Source of the DNA: Chromatiaceae bacterium
GTDB lineage: Bacteria > Pseudomonadota > Gammaproteobacteria > Chromatiales > Chromatiaceae
Assembly (NCBI GenBank): GCA_013426805.1
Contig: JACDZG010000015.1
Span: forward strand, 1-64,000
DNA: 64,000 nucleotides
Direction of reading: 5' to 3'
The notes under the pieces are model-generated. The model worked only from the letters and a program-made list of their open reading frames with translations. It made no database searches and was not told where the DNA came from. Made by a program: the position numbers and the translations under genes. This document shows positions 52,707-62,044 of this stretch, piece by piece (within the stretch, counting starts at the first letter, position 1; every line of letters begins with the position of its first letter).

Positions 52707-55700
52707 ATGCCCAGCCAAAGCGCATCCCAGAGTTTGCATCTTAGTGATACCTTGGACGCTTGGCTGGGGCAGATCGCGAGCAGCTTTGAAAGCTTAGAGA
52801 TTGTCAACGAAGTGGTGGGCGGGGTTCTCGTCTTGCTATTCGGTTGGCTCGCCGTACGCCTCTTGCGTTGGTTCGTGCCTTTTCTGAACCGCGGCTTGAC
52901 GCGGCTTGCCGCGACCGCAGGGCTGCGCTGGTTTGCCATCCGCGCCTATCGCCGACAATTGCGTCGCCGCTATGGTTTGGTGGTGAATAGCTTTTCCGAT
53001 CGGAAAGAGTCCCTCGACCTTGGCGGAGTCTTCGTCCCGCCCACGCTGATGGAGCGCTCCGGGGGCATCGCGGATCCGGCTGCGGTGTCTGATGGAGCGC
53101 TGCCGTACTATAGCCTCAGCGCGGTCCTGACGGCGGTGAACAGCGGTCGACTGCTGATCCTCGGTGCACCCGGTTCCGGCAAGTCGACTCTGCTCAGGGC
53201 GCTGGCTTGCGGTCTCGCCGACTCACTTGCCCCGAGTCTTAGGCATCATTTGCCTATTTTCGTGGGATTGCGCGACTATGCGGAACAGGGTTCCAGCCTG
53301 TCGCTGCGCGACTGGATCGCCGGCTTGCTTTGCACGGAGTTTGGCCTCAAGCCGGCCGTGCCGTTGTTGGACGCTTTGGATCGGGAATATCGGCTGTTGA
53401 TCTTGCTGGACGGTCTTGACGAGATCGGCGAGGCGGACCTTGCCTGGTTACCGGCCCGCATCGTGGGTCTGGTGGATGGACTCGCCATGGGCGATCCGGA
53501 CAGGGTGCCGGGTAATCAGGTGCTGGCCACCTGCCGTGAGCAGGGCCTGATTCGTCTGAGCGACCCCAATCTGCTCCCGCGTAACGGTTTCAGGTTGTTT
53601 CGTATCGCCGAACTGCGCGACGGGGAACTGGATCTTATGGTTACCCGGCGCCATCGACAGTTTCGGGAGCGCGGGAAATCCTGCCGCAGGTTTCTCGATA
53701 AGATTCGCGCCAATCCCAAGGTTGCGGAGTTGCACCGGAATCCGCTGCTGCTCAGCCTGTCGATGAACGTCTACCTCTCGCAGGCCGACGACCGGGTGCC
53801 GCATGAGTTGGCCGATTTTTTTGAACGGGGACTTGAGCACTTGGTCCGCCGTCGCGAGTTGGATCGCCCGCCGGACCTGCATCCCCGCACCGCCAAGCCT
53901 TACCAGTTGAAGCTTGACCTCTTGCACCAGTTCGCACTCGATACCCTGAGGAAAGCCACTCGGGAGGGCCGGGATTTCGAGACTTGGGCGGTGGGCGATC
54001 TGAAACGGACCGCCGAGGAACTTGCGAAGATCCGTATTGACTTTCAACCTGAGGATGCGAATGCGTTAATCCGCGAGATGCAGTTCGATGCAGGCCTCAT
54101 CGTCGACACCAATCGCGGACCCTTTCGGTTTGCCCATCGCACCTTTCACCAGTTTTGTGCCGCGCAACGACTGAAGTTGTTGGGAAAGGAGGGGCTGGAT
54201 GAGGCGCTCGCCAACCAGGATGAGCCGCATTGGTCGTTGGTGTTGACCTTCTACGCGGCGCTGAATCATCAGGAGGCCGGTACTCTCGTCGAACAACTCC
54301 TTGCCCATGCGGGGGAGTCCACCGGGTGGAACGGACAACGCCTGACACTCGTTGCTCAATGTGCGGCGGTCCTCCCCGATCAGTGGATCGATCTGCGCAG
54401 CAAGGTCGCGCAGGCGTTAGCCGAGGCGCTGGAGCAAGAGCAGGCAAAAGGTTTTCCCGATCTGTTGCGGGGCTTAATTGGTCTGGCGCGATATGCCCCC
54501 GCACGGCTTCGCGAGATTACTGATTGCACCTTGCGCTCCTTGTTTGCGCTTGATCAACCGGAGCGGCTAGCCGAGCAGATCGGCCGACTCGATACACCGA
54601 CGGCGATCGAGTTGCTTGGGCTGATGGTAGACAGCGGGGATCCGGCACATCGCAGGGCAGCGCTGATCGGTCTGTGCAATCTGAATGGCATCGAGCGTAT
54701 CCCCCTGGTGTGGCGTCTACTTATCCTTCTGGCGGAGCAAAGGGAGCAACCAACACTGAGGCTGGTGATCGACTTGATGCGCTCGCTCCTGACCACTCGC
54801 GCGGCGGTGCTACGACTCAACGAGCAACCGCCGCCCGATCCGGAACTGCTCGACCCGGACGCGATCGGGCGGGCGTGGCCCTGGGTGAGCGTCGGCCCGC
54901 AAGTCACGAATCTTGCCCGGTTCCTCGCGCTGGCGCGTGAGCACTGGAGAACTGAGCCGATTGGGGCTTTGTCCGGGCTGTTAGCCGCGCGGCCAGTCAC
55001 GGTCGGCGAGCGGGCGCCCCACGAGCAAACCTGGCGGCGCTTGTTTGAGTTGGCGGTCTCCGTCAAGGATCAGGAGGCCGAGTCTGAATGGCAAGGACTG
55101 CCGTTGGCATCAAGTCGAATGCTCTTGCGTGTCCAGTGGCGGAGCCTGGCCTACGTTGTCGCCTGGGCTGCAATCACCCTGGGGGCGGTCCTCACTGCCA
55201 TTGCGCTCGGGGAGGATCCACGCTTGCGCAGTGCCTCGCTGTTGCTGGTACCGCTCGTGTTGATGTGTGGTGTCGCACTGGCATGGTGGGTCTGGCAACT
55301 CGCTATGTGCACGCTGGGGTGGAGGGCTCCAATGCCCAACGGGTTGCCGACTGGTCTGACTCTGGGCATGGACCTAACGGGAGGCCCTGACGTCCGTCGC
55401 TCGGTGAGCAGGCTACAGCAGTTAGTGCGGGGGGTTACGAAGGCCGTTCTGACCACCCTGTTATTGTCGCCCGCGGTCCTGCTCCTGCCGCTGGCCCTGT
55501 TTCTCACCCATCCGTCGCTTGTCGGTCACGTTGGTGTAGTCAGCAGCGTTGCCTTTTCACCCAATGACCGTATGCTGGCTACCGGCTCATGGGACGCGAC
55601 AGTGCGGATCTGGAGTACCGAGCATCGAACCTGTGTGCAGCGGCTCGATGGGCATACGGGACGGGTCGAGGACGTTTCGTTCTCGACCGACGGCGGGTAT

Positions 55701-56606
55701 GTGCTGACCTGCTCCGCTGACCGAACGGCACGACTGTGGCGGGCCGACACGGGTTTGGAGGTCCAGCGCTTTGGGGGTTCCCCCTCCCCATTGCGGAGCG
55801 CGGTCCTGTCTCCCGACGGTCGGCGGGTCTTGACGGGTTCTGGTTCGGTTGACGGCACGGTTCGGATCTGGGATCGGGCTACGGGAACCGTGATTCGGCA
55901 ACTCCAGGGGCATGCCAATCCGATCAGTAGTTTGGCGTTTTCGTCGGATGGACGCCATGTGCTGACCGGCGCCTTGGATAACACTGCGCGACTGTGGGAT
56001 CCCGATAGCGGCCGCCAATTAGTGCGTTTTGCACAGGCGACGATTGGGGTGAATAACGCGGCTTTCTCTCCCGACTCCGCCCTGGTGGTAACCGGTACCT
56101 GCGGCGGTCAAGCCTGGCTCTGGGACACCGCAACCGGAGCCGTTGTCCGCCCCCTGCTAGGACATCGAGGTTGGGTTTCCAGTGTCGCTTTCTCTCCCGA
56201 TGGCAAGCGGGTGGTGACCGGGTCGTTCGACCATACCGCAGACCTCTGGGATGTCGCGACGGGACGCGAACTGCACGAACTCATCGGCCATACCGATAAT
56301 GTCACCAATGTTGCCTTCTCCGGCGATGGCCGGTGGGTAGCGACCGGCTCCAATGATGGCACTGCCCGACTCTGGGACACCGAGAGCGGTCGACCGTTGT
56401 GGACGACGCCAGTCCCATTTTATCACCCAAGCACTTGGGATTTTTGGGATCTTGCGGTCTTCGCAGGATTGGTGATGGCCCTTGGTTTTGTGCCGACCTT
56501 GAAATGGTTTCAGGGCCGCTATCTTTACCTTCGTCGCCCGAACCGGTTCATCTGGGTTTATGACTTACCTGGGATCCAACACTGGATATCAACCGGAAAC
56601 CCTTGA
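52707..56606 (+). CDS. Membrane-embedded NACHT NTPase with WD40 propeller
   Basis: A protein of 1299 residues. A membrane helix (VLVLLFGWLAVRLLRWFV, about 33-55) comes first. The NACHT NTPase follows, with Walker A ILGAPGSGKSTLLRALA (about 150) and Walker B LLILLDGLDEIGEADL (about 230), then a helical arm (about 430-790). Three membrane helices lie at about 812-835, 841-868 and 913-932. Seven WD40 repeats occupy about 937-1232 (units such as VAFSPDGKRVVTGSFDHTAD, LWD), and a last helix lies at about 1245-1265. NACHT plus WD40 is the design of STAND sensors, where the propeller holds the NTPase inactive until a trigger binds. Helices between NTPase and propeller are unusual: they may place the propeller across the membrane. 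The ATG at 52707 has GAGGAG at eight bases. Confidence 0.85.
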   Translation: MPSQSASQSLHLSDTLDAWLGQIASSFESLEIVNEVVGGVLVLLFGWLAVRLLRWFVPFLNRGLTRLAATAGLRWFAIRAYRRQLRRRYGLVVNSFSDRKESLDLGGVFVPPTLMERSGGIADPAAVSDGALPYYSLSAVLTAVNSGRLLILGAPGSGKSTLLRALACGLADSLAPSLRHHLPIFVGLRDYAEQGSSLSLRDWIAGLLCTEFGLKPAVPLLDALDREYRLLILLDGLDEIGEADLAWLPARIVGLVDGLAMGDPDRVPGNQVLATCREQGLIRLSDPNLLPRNGFRLFRIAELRDGELDLMVTRRHRQFRERGKSCRRFLDKIRANPKVAELHRNPLLLSLSMNVYLSQADDRVPHELADFFERGLEHLVRRRELDRPPDLHPRTAKPYQLKLDLLHQFALDTLRKATREGRDFETWAVGDLKRTAEELAKIRIDFQPEDANALIREMQFDAGLIVDTNRGPFRFAHRTFHQFCAAQRLKLLGKEGLDEALANQDEPHWSLVLTFYAALNHQEAGTLVEQLLAHAGESTGWNGQRLTLVAQCAAVLPDQWIDLRSKVAQALAEALEQEQAKGFPDLLRGLIGLARYAPARLREITDCTLRSLFALDQPERLAEQIGRLDTPTAIELLGLMVDSGDPAHRRAALIGLCNLNGIERIPLVWRLLILLAEQREQPTLRLVIDLMRSLLTTRAAVLRLNEQPPPDPELLDPDAIGRAWPWVSVGPQVTNLARFLALAREHWRTEPIGALSGLLAARPVTVGERAPHEQTWRRLFELAVSVKDQEAESEWQGLPLASSRMLLRVQWRSLAYVVAWAAITLGAVLTAIALGEDPRLRSASLLLVPLVLMCGVALAWWVWQLAMCTLGWRAPMPNGLPTGLTLGMDLTGGPDVRRSVSRLQQLVRGVTKAVLTTLLLSPAVLLLPLALFLTHPSLVGHVGVVSSVAFSPNDRMLATGSWDATVRIWSTEHRTCVQRLDGHTGRVEDVSFSTDGGYVLTCSADRTARLWRADTGLEVQRFGGSPSPLRSAVLSPDGRRVLTGSGSVDGTVRIWDRATGTVIRQLQGHANPISSLAFSSDGRHVLTGALDNTARLWDPDSGRQLVRFAQATIGVNNAAFSPDSALVVTGTCGGQAWLWDTATGAVVRPLLGHRGWVSSVAFSPDGKRVVTGSFDHTADLWDVATGRELHELIGHTDNVTNVAFSGDGRWVATGSNDGTARLWDTESGRPLWTTPVPFYHPSTWDFWDLAVFAGLVMALGFVPTLKWFQGRYLYLRRPNRFIWVYDLPGIQHWISTGNP

Positions 56607-56782
56607 TCGCCACCGCCGTATACTCCCCGCGTCGCCCTGACCAGGAACTTGTGCTATGTCCCTTCAACCCAAGTCCCAACGCTTTTTTCAGACTGGCTCG
56701 CCATCGAACGGGCCTCGGATCAAGGTCGCACCCAATATGTGAATAACGAGTCTGTTCGACTCGAATCGATCGGAGATCCTGA

Positions 56783-57826
56783 ATGCTGTGTTCAATCTCA
56801 TCGGCCGCGGTTTTGTTCTGTGTTGGTCTGCTCGTGGGCGGCGTCGCGGCAGCAGGCGCTGCGTTGGACGCCGTGGACGTCGAGGATGTCTACGGTTTCG
56901 ATGACACCCCGCGGGCCGAGCCGCTGGATCACCCGGCCTGGTTCAAGGCGAGCTTTCTCGACCTCGATGCGGATCTGAAGGAGGCGGTGGCGGCCGGCAA
57001 ACAGGGTCTCATGGTTTATTTCGGCCAACCCCGTTGTGCCTATTGCCACAAGCTGATGACGGTGAATTTCGGGTCTCCGGATATCGTCGAGTACACCCGC
57101 AAGCACTTCGATGTCGTCGCCATCGATGTGTGGGGCATCGACGAGGTGACTGATATCGGCGGGGAGCGGCTGACCGAGCGCGCCCTGGCGGAGCGCGAGC
57201 AGACCAACTTCACTCCCGCCATGCTCTTCTACGATGCCGCGGGCAAAGTGGCCCTGCGTCTGCGCGGTTATTACCCGCCTTACCAGTTTCGTGCCGCCCT
57301 GGAGTACGTGGCGGACGGCCATCATCAGCGCGAGTCCTTCCGCGACTATCTGGCCCGCGGTGATAATCGCATGGTGTTCGATGAGGGCGATCTCAATGAC
57401 GAGTCGTTCTTCGCGCCGCCCCCCTGCAACCTGGACCGCCGCTACCCGAGCGAGCGGCCGCTCGCGGTCTTTTTCGAGCAGGGCGATTGCCATGGCTGCG
57501 ATGTCCTGCACGGCCAAACCTTGCGGGAGGAGGCGATCAGGGGCCAGTTCGCCGATCTCGACAGCGTGCAGCTCGATCTGCGCGCGGCGACGCCGGTGGT
57601 GACGCCCGCGGGCAAGCCGATGACGGCGCGGGATTGGGCGGCTGAACTCGGACTCTTCTACGCGCCGTCGATCCTGTTTTTCGATGAGCGCGGTCGGGAG
57701 GTCTTGCGGGTCGACTCGGTGGTGGGTTTCTATCGCCTGCGTCATCTCATGGCTTACATCAACAGCAAGGCGTATCGCACCGCGAGCTTTCAGCAGTGGC
57801 GGCAGGGCCGGGAGTTGTTACCATAG
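56783..57826 (+). CDS. Periplasmic protein with two thioredoxin folds
   Basis: A protein of 347 residues. A signal peptide (SSAAVLFCVGLLVGGVAAAG) is followed by two thioredoxin-like domains. The first has QPRCAYCHKLM (CxxC) and TPAMLFYDAAG with the cis-proline; the second has QGDCHGCDVL and APSILFFDERG. The second half is shorter and probably not independently redox-cycled. It resembles SoxW/DsbD-gamma-type proteins that reduce or isomerise periplasmic disulfides. It precedes tamA by 28 bases on the same strand, so both may share a transcript. Confidence 0.8.
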   Translation: MLCSISSAAVLFCVGLLVGGVAAAGAALDAVDVEDVYGFDDTPRAEPLDHPAWFKASFLDLDADLKEAVAAGKQGLMVYFGQPRCAYCHKLMTVNFGSPDIVEYTRKHFDVVAIDVWGIDEVTDIGGERLTERALAEREQTNFTPAMLFYDAAGKVALRLRGYYPPYQFRAALEYVADGHHQRESFRDYLARGDNRMVFDEGDLNDESFFAPPPCNLDRRYPSERPLAVFFEQGDCHGCDVLHGQTLREEAIRGQFADLDSVQLDLRAATPVVTPAGKPMTARDWAAELGLFYAPSILFFDERGREVLRVDSVVGFYRLRHLMAYINSKAYRTASFQQWRQGRELLP

Positions 57827-57854
57827 GGGGACTGTCTCATCCGGAGCGCAGTCC

Positions 57855-59702
57855 GTGGCGGATCTGAAACCGGCTCGCTGCCGATCCTTGAGTTGTCGGG
57901 ATAGCTCGTTGTCTCCATTCGGCTCGGCCGGCCGGTGTCGGCGGTTGTGCTCGCTGGTGTTGCTGTGCTTGCTGTTGGCGGCCGGCGAGGCCGCGGCACT
58001 CAAGCTGGACGTCCGGGTGCAGGGCTTGGCGGGGGAGCAGCAGTCCAATGTGCTCGCTCAACTTTCCATCTACCAGGAGCGCAAGGACGCGGCGCTGACC
58101 GAACCGCGGATGCAGGCCCTGCACCGCCTGGCCCCGGATCAGATCCGTGCGGCCCTGACCCCCTTTGGACTTTATCGCGTCCAGATCCAGGACAGTCTGA
58201 CGCCGCCGGCCGACCCCGCCGGCGCCTGGATCGCCGATTACCGGGTGGACCCCGGCGCCCCGGTGAAGATCACCGCGGTGAATTACCAGGTGACCGGCCC
58301 CGGGGCGGACAATCCGGCTTTTCCCAAGACCTTCCCGATGAAGGTCGGCGACGTGCTGCTGCACAGTCAGTACGAGCAGGCGAAGGCTGAGTTGCGTCAA
58401 GCTGCATCCTCTCAGGGTTACCTGGACTACGAACTGGTGCGCCATCAGGTCCTGGTCGATCCGGTGACCAACGGGGCTGTCGTGGATTTGGCGCTCGAGA
58501 CCGGGCCGCGTTATGTATTTGGTCCGGTGACCTTCACCCAGGATTTACTGGCGGACGATCTCCTGCGCCGTTATGTGCGTTTCAAACCGGGGGAGGTCTA
58601 CAACCCCGACCGGCTGGTGAGCCTGCAATCGCGCCTGCTGGGGACTGAATACTACGGCAAGGTGGAGATCGTCCCACACAAGGATCCGACGGGGGAGAGC
58701 CTGGTGGTGCCGATCGAGGTGATCGCGGAGCGCAATCAGGCGAACAAGTTTCGGGTGGGCGCGGGTTTCGCCACCGATATCGGTCCGCGGATCAGCATGG
58801 ACTGGCGCCGCCGTTATCTGAATCAGTGGGGGCACAATTTCCGTACCTTGCTGAGCCTGTCCCCGGCCCTGTCGCAGTTCAACTTCGACTACCGGATGCC
58901 GATCGCCAACCCGCAGCGTGATTATCTGCGGATCAACCCGAATTTCACCTACTACGATACGACCACCCGCGCCGGTTGGATCGGCCTGGTCCATTTCGGC
59001 CAGTCGATCGTCACCCCGGGCGGCTGGCGGCGTGATCTTGGTATCGACTACCGCTACGAAGACTTCACCATCAATGATGTGGAGACGGACGAGGTCAATG
59101 AGCTGGTCCCCAATGTATCCTGGGCCAAGACGGTCGCCGACGATCCGCTCTACACCAGCAAGGGTTACCGTCTCAAATACACGATTCTCGGTTCGGTCGG
59201 TGGGCTCATTTCACCAACGTCCTACTTGAGCGGTGTTGTCGACTTCAAGGGGATCAGGCGCCTGTCGAGCCACTACCGTCTCATCGTGCGCGGCGATCTG
59301 GGTGCCACCTGGGCCGGCCGCCTGGACGATCTGCCGGCCAGTCGGCGTTTCTATGCCGGCGGCGATCAGTCGATCCGCGGTTGGGGTTACGACGCCCTGG
59401 GTCCGAACGACCCGATCACCGACGAGACGGTCGGCGGCCGCTTTCTGGCGGTGGGCAGCCTGGAACTGGAGCGGCAACTCAAAGGCAACTGGAGTGCCGC
59501 CGTGTTCACCGATTTCGGTAATGCCTTCGACCCGGACTATGCGCTGGAATACGAACAGAGTGTCGGCTTGCAGGTCGCGTGGCGTTCACCCATCGGTCAG
59601 GTGCGGTTGGCCGTCGCCTTCGCCCTGACCAAGGACCAGGGTCCAAGCAACTGGGGTCTGCCGCCGGCGCGGCTGCACTTCATTATCGGGCCGGATTTGT
59701 GA
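57855..59702 (+). CDS. tamA: TamA-type Omp85 outer-membrane protein
   Basis: A protein of 615 residues. A signal peptide (LCSLVLLCLLLAAGEAAA) comes first, then three POTRA domains (residues about 50-290; AVNYQVTGPG, KVGDVLLHSQYEQAKAEL), then a 16-strand Omp85 barrel with RFYAGGDQSIRGWGYDALGP, the conserved RGWGY motif of loop 6. It ends ARLHFIIGPDL, as TamA does. With TamB it helps insert outer-membrane proteins and move lipids; tamB is not adjacent here. The GTG at 57855 has GGAG eight bases upstream. A weak terminator follows the stop. Confidence 0.88.
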   Translation: MADLKPARCRSLSCRDSSLSPFGSAGRCRRLCSLVLLCLLLAAGEAAALKLDVRVQGLAGEQQSNVLAQLSIYQERKDAALTEPRMQALHRLAPDQIRAALTPFGLYRVQIQDSLTPPADPAGAWIADYRVDPGAPVKITAVNYQVTGPGADNPAFPKTFPMKVGDVLLHSQYEQAKAELRQAASSQGYLDYELVRHQVLVDPVTNGAVVDLALETGPRYVFGPVTFTQDLLADDLLRRYVRFKPGEVYNPDRLVSLQSRLLGTEYYGKVEIVPHKDPTGESLVVPIEVIAERNQANKFRVGAGFATDIGPRISMDWRRRYLNQWGHNFRTLLSLSPALSQFNFDYRMPIANPQRDYLRINPNFTYYDTTTRAGWIGLVHFGQSIVTPGGWRRDLGIDYRYEDFTINDVETDEVNELVPNVSWAKTVADDPLYTSKGYRLKYTILGSVGGLISPTSYLSGVVDFKGIRRLSSHYRLIVRGDLGATWAGRLDDLPASRRFYAGGDQSIRGWGYDALGPNDPITDETVGGRFLAVGSLELERQLKGNWSAAVFTDFGNAFDPDYALEYEQSVGLQVAWRSPIGQVRLAVAFALTKDQGPSNWGLPPARLHFIIGPDL

Positions 59703-59721
59703 TCCTGAGGCGGATCTTTTT
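59701..59721 (+). terminator. Weak intrinsic terminator after tamA
   Basis: GATCC-tgaggc-GGATC followed by TTTTT overlaps the tamA stop codon. The stem is only 5 bp, so termination may be partial, but the U-run and position fit. Confidence 0.35.
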
Positions 59722-59846
59722 GCCTGGTACCGCAGCTAGCCGTGCGCCGGGAGTCATGGGGTGTCCAGGCTGTCCGCCGCAGCCAAACCCGCTTGCCCGG
59801 CGCACTCGGCGCGCCGAAGATCAGGGCCGGAACCGGTACCGAGTGG

Positions 59847-59876
59847 TTGAAGCTCCTGTTCGCCGCGAGGTATAAT
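59847..59876 (+). promoter_or_regulatory. Sigma-70-type promoter of the dialkylresorcinol-like cluster
   Basis: TTGAAG (59847-59852) and a perfect TATAAT (59871-59876) are separated by 18 bases. They lie 67 bases before the first gene of the cluster, in an AT-rich island (59870-59940) that contrasts with the surrounding GC-rich DNA. Confidence 0.6.
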
Positions 59877-59942
59877 AATCAAACGTCTTATGATATAAGC
59901 ATCTAGCGCTGATGCAAAAAATATTGTCATTTGGATATTGGC

Positions 59943-60896
59943 ATGGACCAGAAAAGCGTCTTGTTACTTCGCTATTCGCAAACGGGGCAAACACGCGAAG
60001 TCTCTGATCGCATCGTTGCGCCGCTGCGGCACGCTGGAATACGCGTTGATTGTGTTGATATACAGCCCCGGCAAGCCTATCCTTTTCCATGGCCGTTTTT
60101 ACGGTTTCTGGAGATTTTTCCGGAAGCTGTTCAAGGTATTGGGCCGACCCTTGATACCATCGCACTGCCCGGCGCCGACGACTACGCCCTGGTGATTCTG
60201 GCTTATCCCGTGTGGTATCTCTCCCCGGCCCTCCCGATTGCGAGTTTCTTGAATAGTCCCCAGGCGCAAGCGTTGCTCATCGGCAAGCCGGTTATCACGG
60301 TGGTCACCGCACGCAACATGTGGGTCATGGCGCAACAGTCAGTCGCACAACAACTCAGCACCCTGGGTGCGCGTCTGCTGGACCATATTGCGTTGGTCGA
60401 TCCCTCGCCCGCACTGATCACCTTTATCACCACACTGCGCTGGATCGTATCGGGCAAGCGGCAGCAGCAGCCGTTGGGTTTGCCCGATGCGGGCTTGGCC
60501 GCGGAGCAAATTGCCCAGTGTCGGCGCTTCGGACTGGCGTTGGTGCAAGCATTGGCCATGGATCAGGAGCAGAAAGGCGCGGCCTTGTTGCGTGGCTTGG
60601 AAGCCTGCCGGGTTGATCCCGCCATGGCGGTGAGCGAGAAAATCGGTTTTAGAAGCTTTTATGTCTGGTCACTGCTGCTGTGCAGGATCGGACCTCAAGG
60701 CAGCGTTGCAAGGCGTCTGGGTGTATTGATGTATCTGTGCATCCTGATCACCCTGATCTGCACCGTGGTGCCCATCACCATGTTGCTGCGCAAACTGGTC
60801 TTTGCCGTGAGCCCCGAACGCGCCCAGGCCATGCAGGCCGCTCTGGAGTTACCTTCAGGCAATGGTTCGGAGCGCATGGCCGAGTTTGCACCATGA
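59943..60896 (+). CDS. DarA-like flavodoxin-fold enzyme (dialkylresorcinol pathway type)
   Basis: A protein of 317 residues. The N-terminus has the flavodoxin FMN loop, LLLRYSQTGQTREVSDRIV, and ALVILAYPVWYLSPALPI (second FMN contact). The C-terminus has one or two membrane helices (RLGVLMYLCILITLICTVVP). This arrangement matches proteins called dialkylresorcinol condensing enzyme DarA. With a DarB-like ketosynthase encoded next (ATGA overlap), it probably aromatises or couples acyl chains, as in dialkylresorcinol or aryl-polyene clusters. The exact product cannot be told. Confidence 0.7.
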   Translation: MDQKSVLLLRYSQTGQTREVSDRIVAPLRHAGIRVDCVDIQPRQAYPFPWPFLRFLEIFPEAVQGIGPTLDTIALPGADDYALVILAYPVWYLSPALPIASFLNSPQAQALLIGKPVITVVTARNMWVMAQQSVAQQLSTLGARLLDHIALVDPSPALITFITTLRWIVSGKRQQQPLGLPDAGLAAEQIAQCRRFGLALVQALAMDQEQKGAALLRGLEACRVDPAMAVSEKIGFRSFYVWSLLLCRIGPQGSVARRLGVLMYLCILITLICTVVPITMLLRKLVFAVSPERAQAMQAALELPSGNGSERMAEFAP

Positions 60897-62035
60897 GCCA
60901 GGTGTACATCACTGCCAGCTCGGCATTCCTACCCAATGCGCCGGTCGACAATAGTCACATCGAGTCGGTTTTGGGGCAAGTGGGCCCCCGCCCCTCGCGC
61001 GCCAAACGCATTGTTCTCAAGAGTAATGGCATTGAGTCGCGCCACTACGCGATCGACAGCACGGCCGGAGTTCCGACCCACAGCAATGCCAAAATGACCG
61101 CCGAGGCCGTCAAGGCCCTGTTTGATCATGGCACGGTGCAAACCGCGGCCTTGGTCTGCGGCACCTCCATGCCCGACCAGACTATGCCCAACCATGCCGT
61201 GATGGTACACGGCGAACTGGGCGTACCGATCCGCGAAGTGCTGGCGACCAGCGGGATTTGCCTGTCGGGGTTGACCGCCCTGAAATACGCCTATTTGGGC
61301 GTGAAGGCCGGTGAATATACCAGCGCGGTAGCCACGGGTTCGGACTTATCGTCCCCGCTCTTGCGCGCTGAGTTCTTCGTATCCGAATCCGAGGCCCGGT
61401 TGCTGGAGTTGGAGAACCATCGGGAACTGGCTTTTGAGAAGGATTTCCTGCGCTGGATGCTCTCTGATGGCGCCGGGGCTTTGCTATTAGAGCCGCGGGC
61501 GCGGCCACAGCACCTGTCGCTGCGCATCGATTGGATCGATTTATTTTCCGCCGCCGATACGCTGCCGACCTGCATGTACGCGGGCGCGCAGGAAAGTCAA
61601 GGGCAGCTATTGGGCTGGATGCAGCTGAGCGCCCAGGCGCGCACGACGAATTCGGTGATGGCGATCAAGCAGAATGTGCGTCTGCTCAATGAAAACGTCG
61701 TTCGCGCCTGTTTTGAAAACCCGTTACGGGATCTGATCGCACGCCGAAACCTGGTTCAGGGTCCGATCGATTGGTTCCTGCCGCACATGTCTTCCATGTA
61801 TTTTGCACCGGCATTGGGCGCGGTGGTCAAGGCATTGGCGTTGCCGATTGCCGAGGCAGCCTGGTTCACCAATTTGTGCCGCTGCGGCAACACCGGTGCG
61901 GCGTCCATCTACATTATGCTGGACGAGTTGCTGCGCAGCGGACGCCTGAGACCGGAGCAAACCATCCTTTGCATGGTGCCCGAGAGCGGGCGGTTTAGCA
62001 GCGGCTTCATGCATTTGACGGTCTGCCAAGGCTAG
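60893..62035 (+). CDS. Beta-ketoacyl-ACP synthase III family protein (DarB-like)
   Basis: A protein of 380 residues. The thiolase-fold KAS III layout is present: SGICLSGLTALKYAYLGVKA with the active-site Cys in TSGICLSG, WFLPHMSSMYFAPALG with the His region, and LCRCGNTGAASIYIMLDELL with the Asn (GNTG). It begins VYITASSAFLPNAPVDN, like DarB-group ketosynthases. It should join two acyl chains in dialkylresorcinol-type synthesis. It overlaps the flavodoxin gene by 4 bases and precedes the 131-residue gene by 9. Confidence 0.82.
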   Translation: MSQVYITASSAFLPNAPVDNSHIESVLGQVGPRPSRAKRIVLKSNGIESRHYAIDSTAGVPTHSNAKMTAEAVKALFDHGTVQTAALVCGTSMPDQTMPNHAVMVHGELGVPIREVLATSGICLSGLTALKYAYLGVKAGEYTSAVATGSDLSSPLLRAEFFVSESEARLLELENHRELAFEKDFLRWMLSDGAGALLLEPRARPQHLSLRIDWIDLFSAADTLPTCMYAGAQESQGQLLGWMQLSAQARTTNSVMAIKQNVRLLNENVVRACFENPLRDLIARRNLVQGPIDWFLPHMSSMYFAPALGAVVKALALPIAEAAWFTNLCRCGNTGAASIYIMLDELLRSGRLRPEQTILCMVPESGRFSSGFMHLTVCQG

Positions 62036-62044
62036 GCAACCGTC

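Noticed and set aside
55517-56403. DNA tandem repeat or CRISPR-like array in the NACHT gene
   Set aside because: The periodicity is that of seven diverged WD40 repeats at protein level; the DNA units are not identical and there are no spacers. No CRISPR array was seen anywhere in the window.
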